Assembly: GCA_012514535.1 (NCBI GenBank)
Contig: JAAZAA010000227.1
Span: 1 to 64,000 of the forward strand
Length of the DNA: 64,000 nucleotides
Direction of reading: 5' to 3'
DNA from: Myxococcales bacterium
GTDB lineage: Bacteria; Myxococcota_A; Polyangia; Polyangiales; Polyangiaceae
Below, piece after piece: positions 55,161 through 64,000 of this stretch. Position 1 is the first letter of the stretch. Each line of letters starts with the position of its first letter. The position numbers and the translations under genes are program-made. The notes under the pieces are model-generated. The model was not told the DNA's origin. It saw only the letters and a list, made by a program, of their open reading frames with translations, and did not search any database.

Positions 55161-56780
55161 GTGCAAGTCCCCATGCCCCTTCGCACAGATTTTTTGGTCC
55201 TCGGGAGCGGTGTCGCTGGCCTGTCCTTCGCTCTACGAGCGGCCCGTCACGGTCACGTCACGGTCGCCACCAAGCGGGCCGCGGAAGAGTCCGCCACGAA
55301 CTGGGCGCAGGGGGGGGTGGCCGCCGTGCTCGATCCCGGAGACTCCTACGAGAAACACGCCGCCGACACCCACGCCGCGGGGGCGGGGCTGTGCCGCCCC
55401 GAGGCCGTCGATCTCTGCGTGCGTCGGGGACCCGAGGTGCTCCGCTGGCTCATCGACCTCGGAGCGCAGTTCAGCTCGAAGCGCTCCGGTGAACTCGATT
55501 TGGGGCGTGAGGGAGGACACAGCGAGCGCCGCGTCGCCCACGCGGGGGACGTCACCGGGGCGGAGATCGAGCGGGCCCTGCTCGAGGCCGTCGCCGCGGA
55601 GCCGAACATCGAGCTCTTGCCGTGGCACATGGGCGTCGATCTCATCACCCACGGCCGCCTGGGGAAGCCCGACGAGTGCGTCGGCGCTTACATCCTCGAC
55701 GAAGAGTCGGGGGAGGTGCACACGTGCCTGGCGCGCGCCACGATCCTCGCCACGGGCGGCGCGGGGAAGGTTTACCTCTACACCTCGAACCCGGACGTCG
55801 CGACGGGCGACGGCGTCGCCATGGCCTACCGAGCCGGGGCCGAGGTGGCGAACATGGAGTTCTTCCAGTTCCACCCCACGGTCCTCTACGAGCCGCGCGC
55901 GAAGAGCTTTCTCATCAGTGAGGCGCTGCGGGGTGAAGGCGCCGTGCTGCGTCTCCCCAACGGCGAGGCCTTCATGGAGCGACACCACCCCATGGGCGAT
56001 CTCGCTCCCCGCGACGTCGTCGCGCGCGCCATCGACTACGAGATGAAGCGGAGCGGCTACGAGTACGTGTGGCTCGACATCACCGAGCGCCCCGCGAGCT
56101 TCGTGCGAGAGCGGTTCCCCACGATCCTGAGCACCTGCGCGCGCTACGGGATCGACATCACCACCACCCCGATCCCCGTGGTCCCGGCGGCGCACTACAT
56201 GTGCGGAGGGGTCAGCTCGGACCTGTGGGGACGCACGAGCCTGCCCGGTCTCTGGGTCGTCGGCGAAGCCGCGTGTACGGGGCTGCACGGCGCCAACCGC
56301 CTGGCTTCGAACTCGCTGCTCGAAGGGCTCGTCTTCGGTGAGCGCGCTGCCACCAAGCTGGAGTCGCAAATCAAGGCATTGCGGGAGCGCCCCTGGCCGG
56401 ACGTGAAGGGCTGGGAGACGGGATCGGCTTGTCCCAGCGACGAGGCGGTCATCGTGACCCAGAACTGGGACGAGATCCGGCGCCTCATGTGGAACTACGT
56501 CGGCATCGTGCGCAGCGACAGCCGGCTGCGCCGGGCGGCGCGGCGCGTCGCCCTGCTCGAGGAGGAGATCCACGAGTACTACTGGAAGCACCTGGTGACC
56601 CGCGACTTGCTCGAGCTGCGCAACATCCAGACCGTGGCGGAGCTGATCATCGCCTCCGCGGCCAGCCGCAGGGAGAGCCGTGGACTCCATTTCACCATGG
56701 ACCATCAGGTCACCCGCCCCGAGTTGGCGAGGGATACGGTCGCCAAGCGTGGCGTGCCCCCGCATCTTCGGGGAGCCTGA
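55161..56780 (+). CDS. nadB: L-aspartate oxidase
   Basis: A flavoenzyme oxidising L-aspartate to iminoaspartate, the first step of de novo NAD synthesis. The protein has about 539 residues. The FAD dinucleotide fold is at the start (VLGSGVAGLSFALRAARHG). The family signatures NWAQGGVAAV, FFQFHPTVLY, HYMCGGV and the FAD-binding end CTGLHGANRLASNSLLEG are present. The GTG at 55161 is preferred because GGGAGG lies 10 nt upstream; the ATG at 55173 is possible. nadA and nadC are not in the window. The CPBP gene begins 4 nt after the stop. Confidence 0.95.
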   Translation: MQVPMPLRTDFLVLGSGVAGLSFALRAARHGHVTVATKRAAEESATNWAQGGVAAVLDPGDSYEKHAADTHAAGAGLCRPEAVDLCVRRGPEVLRWLIDLGAQFSSKRSGELDLGREGGHSERRVAHAGDVTGAEIERALLEAVAAEPNIELLPWHMGVDLITHGRLGKPDECVGAYILDEESGEVHTCLARATILATGGAGKVYLYTSNPDVATGDGVAMAYRAGAEVANMEFFQFHPTVLYEPRAKSFLISEALRGEGAVLRLPNGEAFMERHHPMGDLAPRDVVARAIDYEMKRSGYEYVWLDITERPASFVRERFPTILSTCARYGIDITTTPIPVVPAAHYMCGGVSSDLWGRTSLPGLWVVGEAACTGLHGANRLASNSLLEGLVFGERAATKLESQIKALRERPWPDVKGWETGSACPSDEAVIVTQNWDEIRRLMWNYVGIVRSDSRLRRAARRVALLEEEIHEYYWKHLVTRDLLELRNIQTVAELIIASAASRRESRGLHFTMDHQVTRPELARDTVAKRGVPPHLRGA

Positions 56781-56784
56781 CACC

Positions 56785-57681
56785 ATGAAGGGGAGGAAGG
56801 GTGCGTTCGGTTACCCCGAGGCCTTCGGGTGGTCGTTTCTGGCCCTGGCGGGGTTGCTGCTCAGCGCTCATGGGCTAGCCGCTCTCCGTCCCGGGTTCAC
56901 CGAGGACCTGGTCAGCCTCGGCACCCTCAGCGCCGCGGTGTACCTGCTCTTCGCCGCCCTCCTCCTCGGCGTCTACGGACCGCAGACGCTCCCCGAGCCT
57001 CGGAGCTCCGCCCCCCCGGACAGCTCGACCCGGCGCCTCCGGGGCGACGGACGGCTCCTGCAGGTGCTCGGGCTCCGTGGGACGCACCCTCTCCTGGCGC
57101 TCCTGGGTCTCGGCCTCGGCGTGATCGCTCAGATCCCGGCGGACACCGTGCGGCAGCTCGTGGAGCTGTGGACCCCCATGAGCGAGGAGGAGACCCTGAA
57201 GCGAGCTGCCCTGCTCACCTCCGAGACTCAGCTCCAGGCCGTCATGATGGTGGTGGTCGCGGCGTGTCTGGTCCCGGTCGCCGAGGAGATATTCTTTCGG
57301 GGAGCGCTGTTCGGCGCGCTGACGCGCTCCGGGCGTCGCGGGGTGGGGGCCGCCGTGGTCACCAGCATCGCGTTCACCATCAGCCACGCAGATCCGCGCC
57401 TTTGGGCGCCCATCGGGGTCGTGGCTGCGATGGCTGGCTACCTTCGGTTGGTGTCCGGCTCCTTGTTTCCTTGCCTCGCCCTCCACGTAGGCTTCAATTC
57501 GGTGACCGTCGTCGGGGCAGCCAGCGGCTGGGTCCGCCCCTACGAGGGCATCCAGACGCCCATCTCCGTGGTGATCGGAGGTTGGTTGTTCGCCGCCGCC
57601 CTCCTGGTCACGGTGGGTTGGTTGGCCCACGGCAGCGAGAGGGCTGCTCGCAGTCGCAGCGAAGACGAAAATGACCGCTGA
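56785..57681 (+). CDS. CPBP family intramembrane metalloprotease
   Basis: A 298-residue membrane protein with about seven hydrophobic segments. The CPBP/Abi signature is complete: EEIFFRG (about 167-173), a second histidine motif in ISHADPRLW and a third in LALHVGFNS. Families of this type include CAAX prenyl proteases (Rce1-like) and bacterial proteins of varied function, so the substrate cannot be named. It is tightly linked to nadB (4-nt gap) but has no obvious functional tie to it. The patatin gene begins 54 nt downstream. Confidence 0.92.
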   Translation: MKGRKGAFGYPEAFGWSFLALAGLLLSAHGLAALRPGFTEDLVSLGTLSAAVYLLFAALLLGVYGPQTLPEPRSSAPPDSSTRRLRGDGRLLQVLGLRGTHPLLALLGLGLGVIAQIPADTVRQLVELWTPMSEEETLKRAALLTSETQLQAVMMVVVAACLVPVAEEIFFRGALFGALTRSGRRGVGAAVVTSIAFTISHADPRLWAPIGVVAAMAGYLRLVSGSLFPCLALHVGFNSVTVVGAASGWVRPYEGIQTPISVVIGGWLFAAALLVTVGWLAHGSERAARSRSEDENDR

Positions 57682-57735
57682 ACTCCCCATCCCACGGCCC
57701 GCGGCTCCCCGTCGCTGGTTCCTTCGGAGGCCCCG

Positions 57736-58878
57736 ATGAGGATCGCCCTGTGTCTGACCGGCGGGGGTCCCACGGGGGCCATGTTCCAGATCGGCGCCCT
57801 CGCCGCCCTGGAGGACGCCATCGAGGGCCTCGTCGCCCACGAGCTCGACCTGTATGTGGGCACGTCGAGCGGCGCGAGCGTCGCCGCCACCCTCGCCGGG
57901 GGGCGCCCCGTGCAGCGGGTGTACCGAGCGTTCCTCGATCCCGCGGACGTGTACTTCAGCCTCGAGCGCAAGCACCTGATGCGCGTGGACCTGGCCGAGT
58001 GGCGCCGCACCCTGGTCACCGCCTGGGGAGCGCTGCGCCAGGCCATGGCGAGTCTCTGGGCGCAGCCGCCGATCGCGACGGGGGCGCTGCGGGAAGAGCT
58101 CGAGCGCCTCGAAGACTCCATGCCCGCGGGGTTTCTGACCCTGGACGCCTACGAGCGCTTCCTCGAGGACTTCTTCGTGCGCCGCGGCGTGCCCAACAAC
58201 TTCCACGGCATGCCGCGCCCGCTCATCGTCCTCGCCCACGATCTCGACAGCGGGGCGGAGGTGCAGTTCGGGGCGCCCGGCTGGGACTCGATCACCGTCA
58301 CCCGTGCCTGCATCGCCAGCTCCGCGCTGCCGCCGTTCTTCTCGCCGGTCCGCATCGGAGAGCGCCACTACATCGATCCGGGCGCGGCGCCCGTGTCGCA
58401 TTTCCGCGTGGCTCTCGACCGGGGCGCGGACGTCATCATCGCGATCAACCCCATGGTGCCCGTGAGCGCCGCCACCGTCCCGACGGGCCATGGGCGCGGC
58501 TCGAGCGTCCGCGACAAGGGGCTGCTCTGGGTCTCCAACCAGTCTCTCCGCATCGGCGTGCACCACGCGGTGCACGCGGCGCTGGCCCTGCACCGCGTGG
58601 CCGAGCAGGCGACGCTGTTGTTGGTGGAGCCCGAGCCCGAGCAGGGGCAGCTGTTCATGTACAATCCGTCCAGCTACGAGTCGCGGCGTCGGGTGCTCGA
58701 GTACGCGTACCGCTCGACCCGCGCCCTGGTCGACGAGTGGTTCGCGGATCCGGACTCAGCGCTCGTGCGCGCCGGCTTCCGCCCCAACCCGAGCGCGGAG
58801 CCCGTCGCGCCCAGCGTGCGTCCGCCCGCGCTCCCCGCCGACGGGCCTCCCGCCGCCTTCTCCTGGGGAGGGCCCTGA
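57736..58878 (+). CDS. Patatin-like phospholipase
   Basis: A 380-residue lipid acyl hydrolase of the patatin/RssA class. The nucleophile is in GTSSG (Ser about 44) and the catalytic Asp is in YIDPGAAP (about 214), making a Ser-Asp dyad. The oxyanion loop reads GGGPTG, with Thr where most homologues have Arg or Lys. The C-terminal 100 residues are helical and then Pro/Ala-rich. The start ATG has GGAGG 5 nt upstream. Its stop overlaps the next ATG (TGATG), so it is translationally coupled to the Tudor-like lipoprotein. Confidence 0.92.
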   Translation: MRIALCLTGGGPTGAMFQIGALAALEDAIEGLVAHELDLYVGTSSGASVAATLAGGRPVQRVYRAFLDPADVYFSLERKHLMRVDLAEWRRTLVTAWGALRQAMASLWAQPPIATGALREELERLEDSMPAGFLTLDAYERFLEDFFVRRGVPNNFHGMPRPLIVLAHDLDSGAEVQFGAPGWDSITVTRACIASSALPPFFSPVRIGERHYIDPGAAPVSHFRVALDRGADVIIAINPMVPVSAATVPTGHGRGSSVRDKGLLWVSNQSLRIGVHHAVHAALALHRVAEQATLLLVEPEPEQGQLFMYNPSSYESRRRVLEYAYRSTRALVDEWFADPDSALVRAGFRPNPSAEPVAPSVRPPALPADGPPAAFSWGGP

Positions 58879-59393
58879 TGGTGGAGCGTCGTGTCCCCCG
58901 CTCGTCGGCGCTCGCGCCGCTCTTGGTGGGGCTCGCGCTCTTTCTCGCCGCCTGCAACGAGCCCTATCGCATCGGCGAGTACGTCTGGGTCGAGTGGGAG
59001 GAGGGGGCCTACTACCCGGCGTACATCATCCAGAGAAAGAGCGCGACCCGGTACCGCGTGCACTTCGAGGGATACGAGAGCCGCTGGGACGAAGACGTCA
59101 CCCTCGATCGGATCCGTGGGCGCGTTGACGGTCCCGCCTCCGCGCCGCCTCCCCCGAAGAAGGTGCAGCGCAGCCGCGGACAGACCGGGAAGGGCCCCGA
59201 TGGCAGGCCCATCGCCCCTCCGCTCAGCGCCTTCAGCGAGGGGGACCGGGTGCGGGTCCGTTGGCGGGGATCGATCTACTCGGCGACCGTGATCGGGGTC
59301 GTCAAGTCCGATCAGATCCTCGTCCACTACGACGGCCTCGAGAACGCCTGGGACGAGATCGTCACCCTCGATCGAATCGTGAGCAAACTCTGA
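58878..59393 (+). CDS. Lipoprotein with two Tudor/chromo-barrel-like modules
   Basis: A 171-residue predicted lipoprotein (lipobox LFLAAC, Cys about 26). The mature part has two copies of a short beta-barrel module. Module 1 (about 30-82) has YVWVEWEEG, YRVHFEGYESRWDE and VTLDRI. Module 2 (about 121-171) has RVRVRWRG, ILVHYDGLENAWDE and VTLDRI. The pattern of an aromatic-rich strand, V-H-(Y/F)-x-G and then W-D-E is that of Tudor-knot/chromo-barrel domains, which bind methylated residues or RNA in eukaryotes. What it binds in an envelope lipoprotein is unknown; it may simply be a small SH3-like barrel. A proline-rich linker joins the modules. Confidence 0.82.
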   Translation: MVERRVPRSSALAPLLVGLALFLAACNEPYRIGEYVWVEWEEGAYYPAYIIQRKSATRYRVHFEGYESRWDEDVTLDRIRGRVDGPASAPPPPKKVQRSRGQTGKGPDGRPIAPPLSAFSEGDRVRVRWRGSIYSATVIGVVKSDQILVHYDGLENAWDEIVTLDRIVSKL

Positions 59394-59579
59394 TTGCCGG
59401 GGCGCACGCAGGACGCTGGGGTCCCGTCGAGCCCGGGCGCCGCTTCGAGAGGCGTCCGGACGCGTGGCCCGACGTCGAGCCGGGATCCGGGCGCTCCGAG
59501 GCCGCTCGAGGATCGAATTCCGCTCATCGAGGCGCGCAGAGGTCTCCTCGCGGCGGGGGCCCGCTGCTAATCTGTCGTC

Positions 59580-60113
59580 GTGACGGACGATCTTTCGACG
59601 AGGCTCGCGGCCAACCTGAAGCGCCTGCGAGATGGTCGGGGCCTCAGCCAGCAGGCCCTCGCGGATCTGAGCGGGGTGCCTCGGCCGACGGTCGCCCACC
59701 TGGAGTCGGGGCAGTCGAACCCGACCCTCGCCGTCGTCTCGAAGCTCGCGCGCTCCCTGGGGGTCACCTTGGATGGCTTGATCGAGCCCGCCCGGTCCGA
59801 GGTGCGGGTCCTGGAGGCCGGTGAGCTCCGGGTGGAGCGGCGCGGCAAGGCCAAGCGCACCCACCTCGTGCCCGAGGGGGCGGGGATGGTCGCGGAGCGG
59901 ATCGAGCTGCGGCCGGGCGGGAGCTGCAGCTTGGAGGCGGCTCGAGGCTCCATGTCTCTGCTCGCTTGCGAGCGGGGGGAGCTGGTGCTGAGCGAAGGCG
60001 AGCAGCGCGCCGTCCTCAAGCCGGAACGGGCTGCCCTGGTGTGGGGGACCGTGCAGTGTTCGAGCCCGGGAGGGGGCATCGGTTACTGCATTGGCGGATT
60101 GCCTTCCCTCTGA
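59580..60113 (+). CDS. XRE-family regulator with cupin domain
   Basis: A 177-residue regulator. The N-terminal XRE/Cro helix-turn-helix (about 8-65) has [22 protein letters not shown] linker leads to a C-terminal cupin-like beta-barrel (about 95-175), usually a small-ligand sensor. The start is a GTG at 59580 with little visible ribosome site. No target gene is apparent; typA begins 48 nt downstream and could be cotranscribed. Confidence 0.85.
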   Translation: MTDDLSTRLAANLKRLRDGRGLSQQALADLSGVPRPTVAHLESGQSNPTLAVVSKLARSLGVTLDGLIEPARSEVRVLEAGELRVERRGKAKRTHLVPEGAGMVAERIELRPGGSCSLEAARGSMSLLACERGELVLSEGEQRAVLKPERAALVWGTVQCSSPGGGIGYCIGGLPSL

Positions 60114-60161
60114 ATTTCCTTGCGCGGGGGGGCGGCCCCACGGTAGCGAGAGCCGGCCCCT

Positions 60162-61979
60162 ATGCCCCAACTCCGACACGACCTCCGTAACGTCGCCATC
60201 ATCGCACACGTCGACCACGGCAAAACCACCCTCGTCGACGCGATGCTGAGACAGACGGGGGTCTTCAGGACCAACGAGATCGTCGAAGATCGCGTGCTCG
60301 ACTCCAACGATCTCGAGCGTGAGCGGGGCATCACGATCCTCGCGAAGCACTGCAGCGTCGTCTACGGCACGACCACCGTCAACATCATCGACACGCCGGG
60401 CCACGCGGATTTCGGCGGTGAGGTGGAGCGAACGCTCAAGATGGCCGACGGCGTGATCCTGCTCGTCGACTCCGCGGAGGGGCCCTTGCCCCAGACGCGC
60501 TTCGTGCTCGGTAAAGCCATCGAGCTCGGCCTGCCCATCATCGTCGTGGTGAACAAGATCGATCGCCACGACGCGCGCCCGGACGAGGTGCTCAGCGAGA
60601 CGTTCGATCTCTTCTGCGAGCTCGAGGCCTCCGACGCCCAAGCCGACTTCCCCGTGCTGTACGCGATCGGCAAGGAGGGCATGGCGAAGCGAGAGCTGGA
60701 GCACGAAGGAAACGGTCTCGGGCCCCTCTTCGAGACGATCCTCGAGCGCGTGCCGCCGCCGGAGGTCGCCATCGACGAGCCCCTGCAGTTCCTCGTGCAC
60801 AACATCGAGCACGACGAGTACGTGGGGCGACTCGCCGTCGGGCGGGTGCGGCGCGGCGCCATCCAGGTCGGTTCGACGGTGGCGTGGATGGGCGAGAAGG
60901 GGACCTCTCCGGCGCGCCTCAGCGCCGTGTATCGCTACGAGGGGACCAAGCGGGTCAAGGTCGACCGCGTCGAGGCGGGCGACATCGTCGCGGTGGCGGG
61001 TCTCGACGAGGTGCAGATCGGAGACACCCTGGCGGATCCCGCCAAGCCCGAGGCGTTACCGCGCATCGAGGTCGAGGAGCCCACCATCAAGGTGCGCTTC
61101 GTCGTGAGCAACTCGCCCTTCGCGGGCAAGGTTGGCAAGTGGGTCACGTCCCGGCACATCAAGGAGCGCCTCGAGAAGGAGGCGCGGCGTAATTTGGCCC
61201 TGCGCGTCGAGACGACGCCCGAGCCCGACACGTTCATCGTCTACGGCCGGGGGGAGCTCATGCTGGCGGTGCTCGCGGAGACGATGCGCCGCGAAGGCTA
61301 CGAGTTCGCCATGGGCATGCCCGAGGTGGTCGTGCGGGACATCGACGGGACGAAGTCCGAGCCGGTCGAGCGCGTCGTCATCGACGTGCCCGAGGAGTAC
61401 GTCGGGGCGGTCACGACGCGCCTCGGTGAGCGCCGCGGCCAGATGACGAAGATGCAGTCCCTCGGCTCCGGGCGCTCCCGCCTGGAGTTTCGCGTCCCCT
61501 CCCGGGGGCTCATCGGCTTCCGGTCCCAGTTCTTGACGGACACGCGCGGCCTGGGCCTGCTCAACACGCTCTTCGACGGCTGGGAGCCCTACGCGGGGCC
61601 GATGCTGCGGCGCCCTGGCGGGGCCTTGGTGGCGGATCGTGCGGGCACGACCACGCCCTACGCGCTCTTCCACCTGCAGCCGCGGGGCGTGCTGTTCGTG
61701 GGCGCGGGCACGGACGTCTACGAAGGGATGATCGTCGGCGAGCACAACCGCGCCAACGACCTCGACGTGAACGTGACCCGCGAGAAGAAGCTCACGAACA
61801 TCCGCGCCGCGGGCCGCGACGAGAACGTGGTCCTGACCCCGCCGCGGGCGCTCACCATCGACACCGCCCTCGAGTGGATCGATCGGGACGAGCTCCTGGA
61901 GATCACCCCGGACGCGATCCGTGTCCGCAAGCGGGTGCTCGCTTGCAATCGGCGCCCCCGTCGCGACGAAGAGAAGTGA
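60162..61979 (+). CDS. typA: Translational GTPase TypA/BipA
   Basis: A 605-residue ribosome-binding GTPase that assists assembly of the large subunit and stress translation. G motifs: [10 protein letters not shown] (G1), RGIT (G2), [14 protein letters not shown] (G3), VVNKIDR (G4) and YAIGKEG near G5. Domain II and III follow, and the C-terminal BipA domain has [27 protein letters not shown]. The length and start are standard. Confidence 0.97.
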   Translation: MPQLRHDLRNVAIIAHVDHGKTTLVDAMLRQTGVFRTNEIVEDRVLDSNDLERERGITILAKHCSVVYGTTTVNIIDTPGHADFGGEVERTLKMADGVILLVDSAEGPLPQTRFVLGKAIELGLPIIVVVNKIDRHDARPDEVLSETFDLFCELEASDAQADFPVLYAIGKEGMAKRELEHEGNGLGPLFETILERVPPPEVAIDEPLQFLVHNIEHDEYVGRLAVGRVRRGAIQVGSTVAWMGEKGTSPARLSAVYRYEGTKRVKVDRVEAGDIVAVAGLDEVQIGDTLADPAKPEALPRIEVEEPTIKVRFVVSNSPFAGKVGKWVTSRHIKERLEKEARRNLALRVETTPEPDTFIVYGRGELMLAVLAETMRREGYEFAMGMPEVVVRDIDGTKSEPVERVVIDVPEEYVGAVTTRLGERRGQMTKMQSLGSGRSRLEFRVPSRGLIGFRSQFLTDTRGLGLLNTLFDGWEPYAGPMLRRPGGALVADRAGTTTPYALFHLQPRGVLFVGAGTDVYEGMIVGEHNRANDLDVNVTREKKLTNIRAAGRDENVVLTPPRALTIDTALEWIDRDELLEITPDAIRVRKRVLACNRRPRRDEEK

Positions 61980-62025
61980 CGCGGACGACCCGGACGCCGC
62001 CCTCGCCGTGAGTTCGCCGGGGGCG

Positions 62026-62125
62026 GCCGGGTGGTCGTCGGCTGGGTGGTCGTCGGTTGGGTGGTCGTCGGGCTGGGTGCTTTGCCAGCTGGGCGGTCCC
62101 GGGCTGGGTGCTCCGCCAGCTCTCC
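62026..62125. repeat. Short tandem repeats between typA and hflX
   Basis: Three 15-bp units of the form GCTGGGTGGTCGTCG (62026-62070) are followed by two imperfect copies of a 21-bp unit containing GGCTGGGTGCT (from about 62070 and 62101). The array lies between convergent genes. Confidence 0.7.
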
Positions 62126-62137
62126 CGGGTGGTCGGC

Positions 62138-63886
62138 TCAGTGATCCGCCAGCTCGTCGAGGAGCTCCGGATCCGTGGAGCCGGAGCTCGTCCAGGCGTG
62201 CCCGTCGTGCGTCGCGCGGCGCCGCAGTGAGGCGCCCAGCGCCTCCTCGATGCGGGCGAGGAGGGGAGGGATCGTGGAGCGATCGAGCGCCGAGACGAGC
62301 ACCGCGTCCTCGTCGAACGCGAGATCCTCGGCGGCCGCCTCGTCGAGGCGATCCACCTTGTTGAAGACCCGGAGGCGGGGCACGTCGCGCAGCTCAAGGC
62401 GATCGAGCAGCTCCTGGGTCGTGCGGCGGTGCTCGGCCTCTTCCGGATCCGAGGCGTCGATGAGTTCGAGCAGGAGGTTCGCGTCCGCGGCCTCCTCGAA
62501 GGTGGCGCGGAAGGCCGCGAACAGGTCCTTGGGCATGTCCCGGATGAACCCCACCGTGTCCGTGAGGATCACGTGGGCCCCGGAGGGGAGCTCCAGGCGT
62601 CGCGAGCGGGTGTCCAAGGTGGCGAACAGCTTGTCCTCCGCGAGCACGCCCGCGCGGGTGAGGGTGTTGAGCAGGGTGCTCTTGCCCGCGTTCGTGTAGC
62701 CGACGATCGCCACCACGGGCACGTCGACTTGCTGGCGGCGCCGGCGTCGTTCGGAGCGCTGCCGCTCGAGCTGCGTGAGCTGTCGCTCCAGCCGATTCAG
62801 CCGCTCGCGGGCTCGCCGCCGGCCGATCTCGAGGGTGGTCTCGCCGGGACCCCGACCGCCGATGCCGCCGGTGAGGCGGCTGAGCGCGTCGTCCCGCTGT
62901 CCCAGGCGCGGCAACGTGTACTTGAGCTGCGCCAGCTCCACCTGCAGCTTGCCGTCCCGGGTCTCCGCTCGCTGAGCGAAGATGTCCAGGATGAGCTGAC
63001 TGCGGTCGATCACCTTGAGGTCCGTGTGGGCGGCGATGCCGCTCGCCTGGGCCGGGCTGAGGTCGTGGTCGAAGATGAGGGTCTCGGCGTCGAGATCGAT
63101 GGCCCGGATCACCACCTGCTCCAGCTTGCCCTTGCCGAGCACGAGCTTCGGATCGATGCGATCCCGCAGCTGGATGATGCGGTCGATCACCTCGACGCCC
63201 GCCGTGTGGGCCAGGGAGGCGAGCTCGTCCATGCGAGAGCGGGCGCGGCGCATGGCGCCCGGGTGGCTCTTCTCCCCCACGTGGACGAGGATGGCGCGGC
63301 CGTCCTTCGCTTCGATGGTGCGGCTCTTGGAGAGGCGCGAGAACTCGTCCTCGAGGGCGCCGATGAGCTGGCCGAAGTGCGGCTGGGGGCGCCCCCAAGG
63401 CTGGGGCGGGACGACCTCGTAGCTGCCGCCGCGGCTCTCTGCGCCCTCTGCGCGCTTGTGGCCGCTCGGCACGTTGTAGGCCCAGGTGAGGGAGCGCGGG
63501 TCGCCTCCCGGGCTCAGCAGGACCGCGCACACGAGATCGAGCCGGAGGCGCGTGAGGTCCGTGAGGTCGTCGTGGGTGAGCCCCTCGTTGAACAAGTGGG
63601 TGTGCACGAGGCGCAGGGCCCGGAAGCGGCCCTGGGCGGCGCGGAGGCGCCCGATGTCCGGGAGCATCAAGCCCGTCGAGGTCCCCACGACGACGTAGTC
63701 GACCACGCCCGAGCGGTGCACCAGCACGCCCACCTGACGGCCCGCTTCCCGCGAGGCGTCCGCGAGGGATCGTACGAGTTCGGGGGTGGCGATGCTGTCG
63801 GGGGGGACTCGGCGGCGATAGATGCGCTCGAGGGCGCGGAGGGCACTGGGTCCGAGTCCGGCGGTGTTTCCGTAGATGTCGGGCAT
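62138..63886 (-). CDS. hflX: GTPase HflX, long form
   Basis: A 582-residue ribosome-splitting GTPase that rescues stalled ribosomes. The long N-terminal extension (from MPDIYGNTAGLGPSALRALE) resembles the long HflX forms of clostridia and Deltaproteobacteria; E. coli HflX is about 426. The HflX N-domain has LVLGKGKLEQV and the conserved glycine segment LTGGIGGRGPGET. The G domain has GYTNAGKSTLLN (about 394), DTVGFIRDMP and NKVDRL. The start ATG at 63886 has GGAGGG about 10 nt upstream; the frame continues to 63988 but is not protein-like there. Confidence 0.95.
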   Translation of the reverse strand: MPDIYGNTAGLGPSALRALERIYRRRVPPDSIATPELVRSLADASREAGRQVGVLVHRSGVVDYVVVGTSTGLMLPDIGRLRAAQGRFRALRLVHTHLFNEGLTHDDLTDLTRLRLDLVCAVLLSPGGDPRSLTWAYNVPSGHKRAEGAESRGGSYEVVPPQPWGRPQPHFGQLIGALEDEFSRLSKSRTIEAKDGRAILVHVGEKSHPGAMRRARSRMDELASLAHTAGVEVIDRIIQLRDRIDPKLVLGKGKLEQVVIRAIDLDAETLIFDHDLSPAQASGIAAHTDLKVIDRSQLILDIFAQRAETRDGKLQVELAQLKYTLPRLGQRDDALSRLTGGIGGRGPGETTLEIGRRRARERLNRLERQLTQLERQRSERRRRRQQVDVPVVAIVGYTNAGKSTLLNTLTRAGVLAEDKLFATLDTRSRRLELPSGAHVILTDTVGFIRDMPKDLFAAFRATFEEAADANLLLELIDASDPEEAEHRRTTQELLDRLELRDVPRLRVFNKVDRLDEAAAEDLAFDEDAVLVSALDRSTIPPLLARIEEALGASLRRRATHDGHAWTSSGSTDPELLDELADH

Positions 63887-64000
63887 CGCGTCGTTCCCTC
63901 CAAGGGTGCCAAGTCGGCGGGCCGCGGTCGAGCCGCCGGAGCAGAAAGGCGCGGAAGGGGAGAGGGGCGACACCGCGCGCGGGGCCACGGAGCGGCTCGG

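Overview
The window is high-GC DNA from a predatory/gliding-type deltaproteobacterium, most likely a Myxococcota lineage other than Myxococcus itself. The evidence is strong G/C third-position bias, a full set of adventurous-gliding (Glt) relatives, many TPR lipoproteins, PEGA and FHA proteins, a eukaryotic-type Ser/Thr kinase and an FHA-headed sigma-54 activator. No phage, IS element, rRNA or CRISPR array was seen. The species assignment is inference.

Left third (1-33.4 kb): a minus-strand pair of outer-membrane beta-barrel genes (gltB-like, gltA-like) sits downstream of ftsY. After a membrane protein with carboxypeptidase-regulatory-like folds, a secreted HEAT protein, a HAMP transducer, yraN and a Cys-rich lipoprotein comes the main block. 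This is gltC-gltD-gltE from a clear TTGACA promoter, then a small exported protein with gltG (FHA + TonB-like AgmX/PglI C-terminus), then a TPR lipoprotein and the 3866-residue TPR giant gltI (AgmK-like). As I recall, these genes lie in two separate loci in M. xanthus; here they are nearly contiguous. Together they would form the envelope-spanning trans-periplasmic part of the gliding machine: outer-membrane barrels GltA/B, periplasmic GltC/D, lipoprotein GltE, inner-membrane GltG and cytosolic GltI. gltJ, the AglRQS motor and mglA are not in the window.

Middle (33.7-51.5 kb): an outer-membrane barrel, an FHA-sigma54 activator, a translationally coupled PEGA/TPR and single-TM pair, an N-acetylmuramoyl-L-alanine amidase lipoprotein, a repeat-bearing intergenic stretch, dksA, uvrA with an unusual Lys/Ser tail, a CAU tRNA (probably Ile2), a zinc-ribbon coiled-coil protein, a tail-anchored Ser/Thr kinase, a DsbD-N-like lipoprotein, prkA, tatD and a second CAU tRNA (Met).

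Right end (51.7-64 kb): a REC-XRE regulator, tRNA-Pro(CGG), etfB-etfA, nadB, a CPBP protease, a patatin coupled to a lipoprotein with two Tudor/chromo-barrel-like modules, an XRE-cupin regulator, typA/bipA and a long-form hflX. Most of this is housekeeping. The most interesting points are the consolidated Glt locus, a possibly degenerate M48-like domain at the end of GltI, and the Tudor-like lipoprotein.
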